A stretch of DNA of 64,000 bases, taken from DASVRZ01 sp038228695 (GTDB lineage Bacteria; Verrucomicrobiota; Verrucomicrobiia; Chthoniobacterales; DASVRZ01). The translations under genes were made by a program, and so were the position numbers. The stretch lies in NCBI GenBank assembly GCA_038228695.1, contig JBBRPA010000008.1, positions 11,173 through 75,172 of the forward strand. The letters are read 5' to 3'. The notes under the pieces were generated by a model, which worked only from the letters and a program-made list of their open reading frames with translations, was not told where the DNA came from and ran no database searches. Shown here piece by piece: positions 8,954-16,678 of the stretch (positions are counted from its first letter, which is position 1; each line of letters begins with the position of its first letter).

Positions 8954-11105
8954 AGACCCCGTCCCAGTTGTCACCAGGCGGATTGGCGAGATAAAGGTGG
9001 CAGCGGCCGATGTAGAGACGGCAGACCGGATCGTCCGGATAATCATTCATGATGCTTGTGAAGCGATCCTGTGCGTCGGAAAAGTTTCCACTGCGGTAGA
9101 GTTGAACCGAATCGGCGAAACGATCGAGGTAGGCGGATAATTCGGGGGTGATGGGTTGATCCGACGATTGGTGAACAGCGAAAACTTCAGTAGGATTACC
9201 TTTTCCCTTCACCCGGACGCGATCGATACTTTGCATCACGAACCGATCGGCGATCAGTTCCTTCACATCCTCGCCGACTAACAAATCGACGTAGTAGGAT
9301 TTGGTCAGGCCCTCCATGCGGGACGCGAGGTTGATCGGATCGCCGATCACGGTGAATTCACTTTTTTCTGGCGAACCGATGTCGCCCGTGATGACGTCGC
9401 CGTGGTTTAACCCGATGCCAAAATGAAACTGTTGGAGCCCCGTTTTGCGCCAGCGCGCATTCAAGGTGGCCAGCGCCGTGCGCATCTCCAGCGCTGCATT
9501 CACCGCCAATCGTGCGTCCTCGGCCAATCCGTAGCTGCGCACATTTCCCCAAACGGCCATCACGGCGTCGCCAATAAATTTGTCGAGTGTGCCTTGATGA
9601 TTGAAAACGCAGCGCACCATTTCGGTGAGATACTCGTTGAGTTGGGCGACGAGAGCGTGCGGGTCGGCGCTTTCCGTCATTGAGGTGAAGCCGCGCAAAT
9701 CGGAGAAAAGAACGGTCACCGGTTTGCGTTTTCCCATCGAGGCTTCGAGAAACTCGTCCTGGTTATCGAGTAGTTCGCTGACCAGATTGCGCGAGACATA
9801 GCGTTCGAGGGTTCGGCGCGTTCTCGCCCGCTCGAGCTGCTCGAGGACAAACTGGTAGATGATCGAAAGAAGGCCGCCGCCGTTCAGGGCCAGCAGGGGT
9901 GCGACCGTGATGGGATAGGACTGCAGCGAGTTGTAGGAAAACCAGGAAACGCCGAGAAACAAACCGCTTCCGCCCATAAGGGAGAGTAATTGGGTAAACG
10001 GCTTGGTAAAAAAGTGGGTGGTTAGAAAAGCCAGCATCGCGGCGAAGGCAATCGCGGCAAGGCAAAGCCATAGCGGCCATTGGCCGATGAATGCGTTCTC
10101 GAGCACGGCATTCATCGCCTGCAAATGCATGTGCGGCCCAGGCAAGTTGTGAAACGGCGTCATGGTCACGTCGTGCATGATTTCTGCATACGGTCCGACG
10201 ATGACGATCTTGTCTTTAAAGAGGGAACCGTCGTTGAAGTTGCTTTTCCAATATCGCGGCACGAACAGCTCGTAAACTGGCCGGGGTCGCAGGCTGTTAG
10301 CAGTCGGATCCGCGAAATGGATCGCGTATTGCCTCAGCCCGGGTGGAATTTTGTCCTGCAAGCCCGCCTTTTCCAAAGCCCGCGCTGCCAACGAAAGAAA
10401 AACTTCCTGCTCCGGGCGGTAAACGTAGCCGTTGAAGACTTGGTGCGTCGTTCGGAAAAACGTCTCCCGCACCACCTGATCGACCGGGTCGGCCGTGAAA
10501 TTGACAAATCCAACCCGATCATCCACCGGTGAACTCAGCGGAATAAGCGATTCGTTCGGCATGATTTGGGTCCAGTTCACCCCGCCGTCCGACTGGGCGA
10601 TCTTCGTAAAATTGCTCCCCAACACCACGTGGTCGCGGTATTTTTCCAAAGTCGCCGCAAAGGCCTCGTCGTAAGGCGTCTGACTTTGGAAAACCACGTC
10701 GAAAATCACCATCTTCGCACCGGCCTGGATGAGTTTCTCCAAGACCAGACGATGCACTTCGCGCGGCCAAGGCCACGGATTCCCCATCATTTTCAAAGCC
10801 TGAAAGTCGCTTCCCGCCGGATCCATTTCTCGGGCGAAATCTTCTAGGTCCACCTCATTGATGGTCGTTGATGCGTCGTCGATTCCGATGCAGACGAGTC
10901 GATCGGAGACGGGCGCTTTTTTCCCGTTCACTATCAGCCAATCGTTCGCGGCATTTTCCCAGGTCACCAGTCGGTCAGGCAGTGCCGATTGCAAAAATTT
11001 GCCGAGCGCTAGGAACTGTGAAAAATAAAGCAGGCAGACTACTAACCCGGTTCCTCCGCAAATCGCGGCCAGCCAGAGGGAACGCTTGTGTTTTTGCGAT
11101 GCCAT
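8934..11105 (-). CDS. Adenylate/guanylate cyclase with CHASE2 sensor domain
   Basis: A 723-residue membrane-bound class III nucleotide cyclase. Order: short cytoplasmic N-terminus and TM helix (LAAICGGTGLVVCLLYFSQF), a large extracytoplasmic CHASE2 domain (about residues 60-340, including WPWPREVHRLVLEKL and FDVVFQSQTPYDEAF), three closely spaced TM helices (about 345-420), then the catalytic domain from about 455. VLFSDLRGFTSM and KFIGDAVMAVWG give the two metal-binding Asp. LDKFIGD and TVIGDPINLASRME have the Lys/Asp pair favouring ATP over GTP. A short helical tail with a TPR-like repeat follows (YRSGNFSDAQDRF). The signal sensed is unknown. It is monocistronic as far as can be seen. Confidence 0.9.
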   Translation of the reverse strand: MASQKHKRSLWLAAICGGTGLVVCLLYFSQFLALGKFLQSALPDRLVTWENAANDWLIVNGKKAPVSDRLVCIGIDDASTTINEVDLEDFAREMDPAGSDFQALKMMGNPWPWPREVHRLVLEKLIQAGAKMVIFDVVFQSQTPYDEAFAATLEKYRDHVVLGSNFTKIAQSDGGVNWTQIMPNESLIPLSSPVDDRVGFVNFTADPVDQVVRETFFRTTHQVFNGYVYRPEQEVFLSLAARALEKAGLQDKIPPGLRQYAIHFADPTANSLRPRPVYELFVPRYWKSNFNDGSLFKDKIVIVGPYAEIMHDVTMTPFHNLPGPHMHLQAMNAVLENAFIGQWPLWLCLAAIAFAAMLAFLTTHFFTKPFTQLLSLMGGSGLFLGVSWFSYNSLQSYPITVAPLLALNGGGLLSIIYQFVLEQLERARTRRTLERYVSRNLVSELLDNQDEFLEASMGKRKPVTVLFSDLRGFTSMTESADPHALVAQLNEYLTEMVRCVFNHQGTLDKFIGDAVMAVWGNVRSYGLAEDARLAVNAALEMRTALATLNARWRKTGLQQFHFGIGLNHGDVITGDIGSPEKSEFTVIGDPINLASRMEGLTKSYYVDLLVGEDVKELIADRFVMQSIDRVRVKGKGNPTEVFAVHQSSDQPITPELSAYLDRFADSVQLYRSGNFSDAQDRFTSIMNDYPDDPVCRLYIGRCHLYLANPPGDNWDGVFTMKTK

Positions 11106-11184
11106 AACAACGCGTTAGCCGCTCATCCGGAAATTGACGAGTACGAATTAACCGAACGCGCCGCAGCACCGGGCGATGGCCGTT

Positions 11185-12141
11185 TTATTGCTTCGTCCCG
11201 AGGGAAGGAGCGCCGCTGGTTTTTTCCGCCGTGGCGAGGAGGGTTTGGAAAAAGGGTGATTCGGTTTCCTTGGCGACGATGCTGACCCCGGCGTTTTGGA
11301 ATCCGGCCTGGTCCAGCATTTCCAGCAACTCTGCCTCGCCGAAACCGAGCCAGAGGTCGGCGTAGAGTTCACGCGCTTGCTCGAAATGGTGGGAGAGCAG
11401 ATCGAGGATCAGAATTTTACCGCCGGGTTTGAGGATTTTTTGGGCCGCCTGAAGGGCGAGCGCAGGGGCACTGGCGTGGTGCAACGCCTGACTGAGAATG
11501 GCTAGATCGACGCTCGCGGGTTCAATCGGAGGAGCCTCGATGTCGCCGAGGCGATACTCGAGGTTGGAAAAACCATTTTCCCGCGCGACTGAGGCACCGA
11601 ATTCGACCATTTTTTCGGAATTATCGACCGCGATGACCTTTTCGGCATGGCGCGCGAGAAGTTGGGATAGGGTGCCCTCGCCAGCTCCGAGATCAGCGAT
11701 CACGACGCGTGGAACGAGGGTCAACAGCAAATGGGAGAGCCCTTGCCACGAGCGCCCCGGGCAATAGCTGCGACCGAATTTCCCAGCGAGCCGGTCGAAA
11801 TATTCCCGGGCGGTGTCTTGACGCTTTTTCAAGACCAATCCGAGGGCGCGGTCGTCGCGAGAGGTTTCTGGAATCTCCGCAGCGCTTTCCGTCACCATTT
11901 GTTGCCAAGCTTTTCCGGCTGAACCAGGCGTCAAACCGTAGTGGATGTTTTTGCCCGCGCGCCGGTCAGCAACCAGCCCGGCTTGGCGAAGCTGGGCGAG
12001 ATGGGTGGAGATGCGCGACTGACCCATGGCCAGGATTTCCTGCATTTCGGCCACCGTCAGTTCGGTCTGTCCGAGGAGTCGAAGCAGGCGGATCCGGGTC
12101 GAATCGGCCAGAACACGAAGAATTTTTAAGGTTGACGCCAT
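11185..12141 (-). CDS. ArsR-family regulator fused to a SAM-dependent methyltransferase domain (SahR-like)
   Basis: A 318-residue two-domain protein. Residues 1-90 are an ArsR-type winged helix (ILRVLADSTRIRLLRLL, MGQSRISTHLAQLRQAGLV, GKNIHYGLTPG). From about 140 comes a class I methyltransferase domain with motif I IADLGAGEGTLSQLL and VDLAILSQALHHAS. It is divergent from metK-ahcY, and a 28-bp near-palindrome sits 15 bases in front of its start codon. In Proteobacteria the ArsR-type regulator SahR controls metK/ahcY genes in response to S-adenosylhomocysteine. The domain make-up and context here suggest the same job, with the methyltransferase fold perhaps used as a SAM/SAH sensor; that is an inference. 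A plain methyltransferase with its own autoregulation is the alternative. Confidence 0.78.
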   Translation of the reverse strand: MASTLKILRVLADSTRIRLLRLLGQTELTVAEMQEILAMGQSRISTHLAQLRQAGLVADRRAGKNIHYGLTPGSAGKAWQQMVTESAAEIPETSRDDRALGLVLKKRQDTAREYFDRLAGKFGRSYCPGRSWQGLSHLLLTLVPRVVIADLGAGEGTLSQLLARHAEKVIAVDNSEKMVEFGASVARENGFSNLEYRLGDIEAPPIEPASVDLAILSQALHHASAPALALQAAQKILKPGGKILILDLLSHHFEQARELYADLWLGFGEAELLEMLDQAGFQNAGVSIVAKETESPFFQTLLATAEKTSGAPSLGTKQ

Positions 12142-12156
12142 GAATCCAAAGGGTTT

Positions 12157-12184
12157 ATATCATCGTATCATGATTCGTTGATAT
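12157..12184. promoter_or_regulatory. 28-bp near-palindrome, probable operator between the ArsR-methyltransferase gene and metK
   Basis: The outer arms are atatcatcg (12157-12165) and cgttgatat (12176-12184), and the centre is the perfect palindrome atcatgat (12167-12174), all symmetric about 12170/12171; 24 of 28 positions match. It lies 15 bases before the regulator start and 43 bases before metK. A further half-site pair, gttgata (12177-12183) and tatcaac (12213-12219), is in the same spacer. ArsR-family dimers bind such AT-rich dyads, so this is the likely site of autoregulation and metK-ahcY control. Confidence 0.6.
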
Positions 12185-12227
12185 ACTCTATTACCGAATC
12201 GATTTTGTAAATTATCAACTTACCCTC

Positions 12228-13400
12228 ATGTCACGTCATTACATTTTTTCCTCTGAATCCGTCGGCGAAGGTCACCCCGACAAGGTTTGCGACACCATTT
12301 CTGATGCGGTGCTCGATGCCTGCCTGCGAAACGACAAACGCAGTCGCGTAGCCTGCGAGACCTACGCTAAGTCGAACATCGTTATTGTTGGCGGAGAGAT
12401 CACGACGAATTCGTTTCTCGATATCAACAAAATCGTCCGCGATGCTATTCGTGAGATCGGATACGTGAACGACGACGACGTTTTCCACGCGGACAAGGTG
12501 TTCATCACTAATATCATCACCGAGCAGTCGCGGGACATCGCTCAAGGCGTCAACGCAAAGGGCGCTAAGGGCAAAGATACGGCCGAGCAGGGAGCGGGCG
12601 ACCAAGGCTTGATGTTTGGGTATGCCAGCAATGAAACGCCCGAGTTGATGCCGGCCCCGATCATGTTCGCCCACCGTCTCGGACGCGAACTCACCCGAAT
12701 CCGGAAGTCCGGCAAAGCCAATTGGCTGCGGCCCGACGCGAAGTCGCAAGTGTCGGTTCACTACGAAAACGATAAGCCCGTTTCCATTTCTAACGTCGTT
12801 ATTTCAACCCAACACGTCGAGGGCAAGGAACACGCGGAAATTCGCCAGTTTTGTATCGAAAAAGTGATTAAAAAAGTGCTGCCGAAATCGATGTTAACAC
12901 CGACGACAGAATTCCTGATCAATCCAACCGGTAATTTCGTGGTGGGCGGCCCGCAAGGCGACACGGGTCTCACGGGACGCAAAATCATCGTCGATACGTA
13001 TGGCGGCATGGGACGTCATGGTGGTGGGGCTTTTTCGGGTAAAGACCCGAGCAAAGTGGATCGCAGCGCCGCCTATATGGGTCGTTACGTTGCGAAAAAC
13101 ATCGTTGCAGCCGGGCTCGCCCAGCGGTGCGAAGTTCAATTCGCCTACGCTATCGGACATCCCCAGCCCGTCAGCGTCTATGTCGATACCTTCGGCACAG
13201 GCCTCGCCTCCGATGAGGATATCCTCAAGGCCGTCCTGAAAGTTTTCAGCTTCAAGCCCGCTGACATTGTTAAACAGCTCGATCTGCTGCGCCCGATTTA
13301 TAGCAAAACCACTAACTACGGCCACTTCGGCAAGGAAGACGCCGACATTACTTGGGAAAAAACCGACAAAGCCGCCGCCCTGAAAAAACTCGTCAAATAA
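12228..13400 (+). CDS. metK: S-adenosylmethionine synthase
   Basis: A 390-residue cytoplasmic enzyme that makes SAM from methionine and ATP. All landmark motifs are present: the N-terminal FSSESVGEGHPDKVCD, the GAGDQGLMFGYA hexapeptide-like signature, and the glycine-rich GGAFSGKDPSKVDRSAAY that forms the phosphate-binding loop. The length is normal for MetK. It opens the SAM-cycle block, with ahcY following after an inserted GxxExxY cassette, and is divergent from the ArsR-methyltransferase regulator. The ATG at 12228 aligns with the usual N-terminus. Confidence 0.97.
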   Translation: MSRHYIFSSESVGEGHPDKVCDTISDAVLDACLRNDKRSRVACETYAKSNIVIVGGEITTNSFLDINKIVRDAIREIGYVNDDDVFHADKVFITNIITEQSRDIAQGVNAKGAKGKDTAEQGAGDQGLMFGYASNETPELMPAPIMFAHRLGRELTRIRKSGKANWLRPDAKSQVSVHYENDKPVSISNVVISTQHVEGKEHAEIRQFCIEKVIKKVLPKSMLTPTTEFLINPTGNFVVGGPQGDTGLTGRKIIVDTYGGMGRHGGGAFSGKDPSKVDRSAAYMGRYVAKNIVAAGLAQRCEVQFAYAIGHPQPVSVYVDTFGTGLASDEDILKAVLKVFSFKPADIVKQLDLLRPIYSKTTNYGHFGKEDADITWEKTDKAAALKKLVK

Positions 13401-13404
13401 TTTA

Positions 13405-13839
13405 GTCCGCAGATTACGCAGATTAACGCAGATTTTTATGAATAATGATCCACAAACTTTTGCCATTATTGGGGCCGCGATGGAAGTGCATCGCGAGCTG
13501 GGGCACGGGTTCCTGGAGGCAGTTTACCAATCGGCATTAGCTCTTGAGTTGAAAGACAAAAACATTCCTTTTGTAGCCGAGGTCAATCTGCCAGTTCGAT
13601 ATAAAAACAATCTACTAGCTTGTGGTTATCGAGCTGATTTTATTTGTTACGAAGACGTGATCGTTGAGACAAAAGCCACCTCCAAACTCTCTGGTGCGGA
13701 CGAGGCCCAAGTCATTAATGAACTCAAGGCTAGGGGGCACACTCTTGGCTTACTCCTCAATTTCGGTTCTCCTAGTCTCGAGCACAGACGCCTCATCTTC
13801 GACCCAAAAAATCTGCGTAAATCTGCGAAATCTGCGGAC
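13405..13839. mobile_element. GxxExxY cassette bounded by inverted 'gcagatt-acgcagatt' arrays
   Basis: The left arm (13405-13437) is built from repeats of about ten bases, (t/a)acgcagatt. The right arm (13806-13839) is its reverse complement with two mismatches in about 32 bases (ctgcgtaaat, ctgcgaaat, ctgcggac). The single gene inside encodes a GxxExxY protein whose C-terminal residues NLRKSAKSAD are translated from the right arm. The unit sits between metK and ahcY, which are neighbours in function. A copy of the two arms without the gene is at 16577-16670. There is no clear target-site duplication and no transposase. Confidence 0.6.
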
Positions 13840-13854
13840 GATATTTCTTTTTAG
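13438..13854 (+). CDS. GxxExxY protein (PD-(D/E)XK-like fold)
   Basis: A 138-residue protein of the GxxExxY family, named for the motif seen here as GHGFLEAVYQSALALEL. Other family marks are IGAAMEVHRELG at the N-terminus, YRADFICYEDVIVETKA with the D-x(n)-E-x-K layout of PD-(D/E)XK nuclease folds, and HTLGLLLNFGSPSLEHRRLIF. The biological role is unknown. The ATG at 13438 follows the left repeat arm directly. The coding region runs through the right repeat arm, so about the last fourteen residues are repeat-derived, and the stop is 15 bases past the repeat. Families like this are multicopy in many environmental genomes and behave like passengers of a repeat element. Confidence 0.85.
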   Translation: MNNDPQTFAIIGAAMEVHRELGHGFLEAVYQSALALELKDKNIPFVAEVNLPVRYKNNLLACGYRADFICYEDVIVETKATSKLSGADEAQVINELKARGHTLGLLLNFGSPSLEHRRLIFDPKNLRKSAKSADDISF

Positions 13855-13882
13855 ATCTGTAAAACATAACCAAATAAAATCC

Positions 13883-15310
13883 ATGAATACACTAAACACA
13901 CCCGCCGTTCTCGACTACAAAGTCGCCGACATCACCCTGGCCGATTGGGGCCGTAAAGAAATCGACATCGCCGAGCAGGAAATGCCCGGTCTGATGTCCA
14001 TCCGCGAACGCTACGCACCGAGCAAACCGCTCGCTGGCGTCCGCGTCACCGGGTCCCTCCACATGACTATCCAGACTGCCGTTCTCATCGAGACCATGGT
14101 CGCCCTGGGTGCCGACGTGCGCTGGGCCACTTGCAACATCTTCTCCACCCAAGACCAAGCCGCCGCGGCCATCGCCGCCGCCGGTATCCCCGTCTTCGCG
14201 TGGAAAGGTGAATCCCTCGAGGAATACTGGGATTGCACCTGGAAGGCCATCGTCAACAATGACGGCAAAGGCCCGCAAATCGTCATCGACGACGGCGGCG
14301 ACGTCACCCTTTTCCTCCACAAAGGTTACGAACTTGAAAACGGCTCCGACTGGGTCAACACCCCAAGCGAAGCTCACGAAGAAGGCGTCATCAAAGCCCT
14401 CCTGAAAAAAGTTCACGCCGAGACTCCCTACATCTTCCACGAGATCGTGAAAGACTGGAAAGGCGTCGCCGAAGAGACCACCACCGGCGTTCATCGCCTC
14501 TACAAACTGCAAGAAAAGCAGACCTTGTTAGTCCCCGCCTTCAACGTGAACGACTCTGTCACCAAATCGAAATTCGATAACCTCTACGGTTGCCGCCATT
14601 CGCTCGTGGACGGACTCAACCGCGCCATCGACGTCATGATCTCCGGCAAAGTCGCCGTCATCATCGGCTACGGCGACGTCGGCAAAGGCAGCGCCCAATC
14701 CCTTCGTGGCCAAGGCGCCCGCGTCATCATCACCGAGATCGACCCGATCAACGCCCTGCAAGCCGCCATGGAAGGCTACGAAGTCACCACCATCGAGGAA
14801 ACCCTCGGTCGCGCCGACATCTACGTCACCACCACCGGCAACGTGGACGTGATCACCCTGGACCACATCTCCAAGATGAAAGACCAAGCGATCATCGCGA
14901 ACATCGGCCACTTCGATAACGAGATCCAAGTCGACAAACTCGTCAACTTCCCCGGTATCACGCACCTCAACGTCAAGCCACAGGTCGATAAATACACCTT
15001 CCCGAACGGCAACAGCATCTACCTGCTCGCCGAAGGTCGTCTCGTCAACCTGGGCTGCGCCACCGGCCACCCATCGTTCGTCATGTCCGCGTCGTTCAGC
15101 AACCAAACCTTGGCTGCTCTCGACCTCTGGAAAAACAAAGACATCTACAAACCCGGCGTTTACGTCTTGCCAAAAATCCTCGACGAAGAAGTCGCGCGTT
15201 TGCACTTGGAAAAAATCGGCGTCAAACTCACGGTTCTCAGCGAGAAACAAGCCGCCTACCTCGACGTTCCCGTCGAAGGTCCCTACAAGCCGAACCACTA
15301 CCGCTACTAA
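13883..15310 (+). CDS. ahcY: Adenosylhomocysteinase
   Basis: A 475-residue NAD-dependent enzyme that hydrolyses S-adenosylhomocysteine to adenosine and homocysteine, removing the product inhibitor of methyltransferases. Visible are GVRVTGSLHMTIQTAVLIET, the NAD-binding glycine loop GYGDVGKGSAQSL, HFDNEIQVDKL, and the conserved C-terminal KPNHYRY. The frame is open far upstream, but the ATG at 13883 starts the family N-terminus (NTPAVLDYKVADITLADWG). No clear Shine-Dalgarno is seen. It is functionally paired with metK and followed by a strong terminator. Confidence 0.97.
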   Translation: MNTLNTPAVLDYKVADITLADWGRKEIDIAEQEMPGLMSIRERYAPSKPLAGVRVTGSLHMTIQTAVLIETMVALGADVRWATCNIFSTQDQAAAAIAAAGIPVFAWKGESLEEYWDCTWKAIVNNDGKGPQIVIDDGGDVTLFLHKGYELENGSDWVNTPSEAHEEGVIKALLKKVHAETPYIFHEIVKDWKGVAEETTTGVHRLYKLQEKQTLLVPAFNVNDSVTKSKFDNLYGCRHSLVDGLNRAIDVMISGKVAVIIGYGDVGKGSAQSLRGQGARVIITEIDPINALQAAMEGYEVTTIEETLGRADIYVTTTGNVDVITLDHISKMKDQAIIANIGHFDNEIQVDKLVNFPGITHLNVKPQVDKYTFPNGNSIYLLAEGRLVNLGCATGHPSFVMSASFSNQTLAALDLWKNKDIYKPGVYVLPKILDEEVARLHLEKIGVKLTVLSEKQAAYLDVPVEGPYKPNHYRY

Positions 15311-15329
15311 CGGAGCGATCACGTTCACG

Positions 15330-15361
15330 AAAAGCCCGTCCTGCAATGGACGGGCTTTTTT
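15330..15361 (+). terminator. Intrinsic terminator of ahcY
   Basis: The stem aaaagcccgtcc (15330-15341) / ggacgggctttt with a 6-base loop ends in six T, about 20 bases after the ahcY stop. Confidence 0.92.
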
Positions 15362-15451
15362 GTTAGGCTCGACATTTCTACATCCATTGTCGTTGCCAGT
15401 CCCGTTTCCTGAGTAAGCTGCATTATGCAGAAAACCCAAAAAAAATAAAAT

Positions 15452-15676
15452 ATGAAAAAACTCCTCTTTACCGTCTCTCTGGTCGCTTTGCTTTCCGCTT
15501 GCGAAAAAACAACCGTGATTCCCGCTGCCGATGCCCCTTCAGACACTCATACCACGATCGTAGTTCCAGCAGCCGCCGAAAAGAAAGTTGAGAATACCAC
15601 CACGATTGTGAATCCTCCAGCAGCTACTTCCACTACGGAAACAGAGACCAAGACTGAGACGACCACGAAACCGTAA
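15452..15676 (+). CDS. Small threonine-rich lipoprotein
   Basis: A 74-residue peptide. It begins with a lipoprotein signal peptide, MKKLLFTVSLVALLSACEK, with a lipobox LSAC and Cys at 17. The mature part is very rich in Thr, Val, Ala and Glu (TTIVVPAAAEKK, ETETKTETTTKP) and looks unstructured. It is probably an outer-membrane-anchored spacer peptide; no known family is recognised. It is flanked on both sides by terminators (15330-15361 and 15697-15730), so it is a separate transcription unit. Confidence 0.72.
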   Translation: MKKLLFTVSLVALLSACEKTTVIPAADAPSDTHTTIVVPAAAEKKVENTTTIVNPPAATSTTETETKTETTTKP

Positions 15677-15696
15677 ATCCCGATCTTCCCTTTAAT

Positions 15697-15730
15697 AAAA
15701 AGGCAACCGGCATCGTCTGGTTGCCTTTTT
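15697..15730 (+). terminator. Intrinsic terminator of the small lipoprotein gene
   Basis: The arms aaaaaggcaacc (15697-15708) and ggttgccttttt (15719-15730) form a perfect 12-bp stem with a 10-base loop and a T run. The symmetry would also allow function on the other strand. Confidence 0.88.
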
Positions 15731-15837
15731 GTGTTTTCATCGAAAGATGAACTGACCAGCAATGAAGAATTGCAACCTTTAGCTCGTGAGTTTATGCAAA
15801 GTAGTCGATTCTCAGTCCGCGACGTGTCCTAAATCCT

Positions 15838-16563
15838 ATGCAAGCTGCCCATACCCGCACCGTTATCCGAACCAATCACGCCCTCATCGCTCCCGACGGC
15901 TATGTGCCGAGTGTGTTACCGGGCTGGACGGGCTGCACGAGCTATGTGCAAATCTCGTCCGCAATCGGCGCGGGACTGGGGCAATGGCTCATTGATCTGC
16001 AAAAAGGCGGCAACGGAGTAGGGGAGACATGGGGCTACGAAATGTTTCTCTATGTCGTGAGCGGTGGCATCACCGTGCAAAAGGCGAAAGTGGTCCAGGG
16101 CGGTTACGCGTTTCTGCCGCCGGGCACCAACTACGCGGTGAAAGGTGTGTCGAAAAATTCCCGAGTCCTGGTGTTTCGGAAGCGCTATGAGCCTCTCGCA
16201 GGTTACGAGGCACCGAGGTTCTTCACTGGGAACGAGGCCGATGTGAGCGAAGTGCCTTTTCTCGGCGATCCGCAGGCGCGTCTCAAAACGCTCATTCCTG
16301 ATGCGCTCGGGGCGGACATGGCGATCAATATTTTCACCTACGATCCCGGTGCCACGCTGCCATTTGTGGAGACGCATGTGATGGAGCACGGGATGTTTTT
16401 TCTCACTGGCGGCGGCGTTTATCGACTCGGAGACGATTGGTATCCCGTGACGGCGGGCGACGCCATCTGGATTGCGCCCTACTGCCCGCAATGGTTCATC
16501 GCCGCCGGACCCGGACCCGCCCGCTACATCTACTACAAAGACGTCAATCGCATTCCACTTTAA
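15838..16563 (+). CDS. allE: (S)-ureidoglycine aminohydrolase (double cupin)
   Basis: A 241-residue bicupin. In the allantoin pathway this enzyme converts (S)-ureidoglycine to ureidoglycolate plus ammonia, using a Mn ion held in the C-terminal cupin. Family stretches include RTNHALIAPDGYVPSVLPGW, ETWGYEMFLYVVSGG, GGYAFLPPGTNYAV, the metal site of the second cupin (ETHVMEHGMFFLTGGGVYRLG) and the end GPARYIYYKDVNR. It is followed by a small inverted-repeat element, an aldolase-like gene and xanthine dehydrogenase, which fits purine breakdown. Uricase and allantoinase are not in the window. Confidence 0.86.
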   Translation: MQAAHTRTVIRTNHALIAPDGYVPSVLPGWTGCTSYVQISSAIGAGLGQWLIDLQKGGNGVGETWGYEMFLYVVSGGITVQKAKVVQGGYAFLPPGTNYAVKGVSKNSRVLVFRKRYEPLAGYEAPRFFTGNEADVSEVPFLGDPQARLKTLIPDALGADMAINIFTYDPGATLPFVETHVMEHGMFFLTGGGVYRLGDDWYPVTAGDAIWIAPYCPQWFIAAGPGPARYIYYKDVNRIPL

Positions 16564-16576
16564 GAAAAAATAAATC

Positions 16577-16670
16577 GTCCGCAGATTACGCAGATTTACG
16601 CAGATTTACGCAGATCAAAATACGAAAACTCAGTGTAAAAAAATCTGCGTTAATCTGCGCAATCTGCGGA
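16577..16670. repeat. Gene-less copy of the GxxExxY cassette ends (inverted repeat)
   Basis: The left arm 16577-16615 has four units (gcagattacgcagattt-type) and the right arm about 16637-16670 has three inverted units ending ctgcgga. They are separated by only 21 bases. The units match the arms of the cassette at 13405-13839 but there is no gene between them. As RNA it would fold into one long hairpin. It sits in the 115-base gap between allE and the aldolase-like gene, ending nine bases before the next ATG. Confidence 0.75.
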
Positions 16671-16678
16671 TAAAAAAT

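Noticed and set aside
12142..12227. Possible SAM riboswitch upstream of metK
   Set aside because: The leader is only 86 bases, AT-rich and dominated by a DNA-type palindrome; no multi-stem aptamer or terminator is visible.
13664..13882. N-terminal extension of ahcY through the GxxExxY gene
   Set aside because: The extra residues come from another frame of the cassette; the family N-terminus begins at the ATG at 13883.
14528..15439. 303-residue frame opposite ahcY and the similar 402-residue frame opposite the M29 gene (1492-2700)
   Set aside because: Both are acidic/Val-rich or otherwise low-complexity shadows of highly biased coding sequence, with no domain and no start signals.
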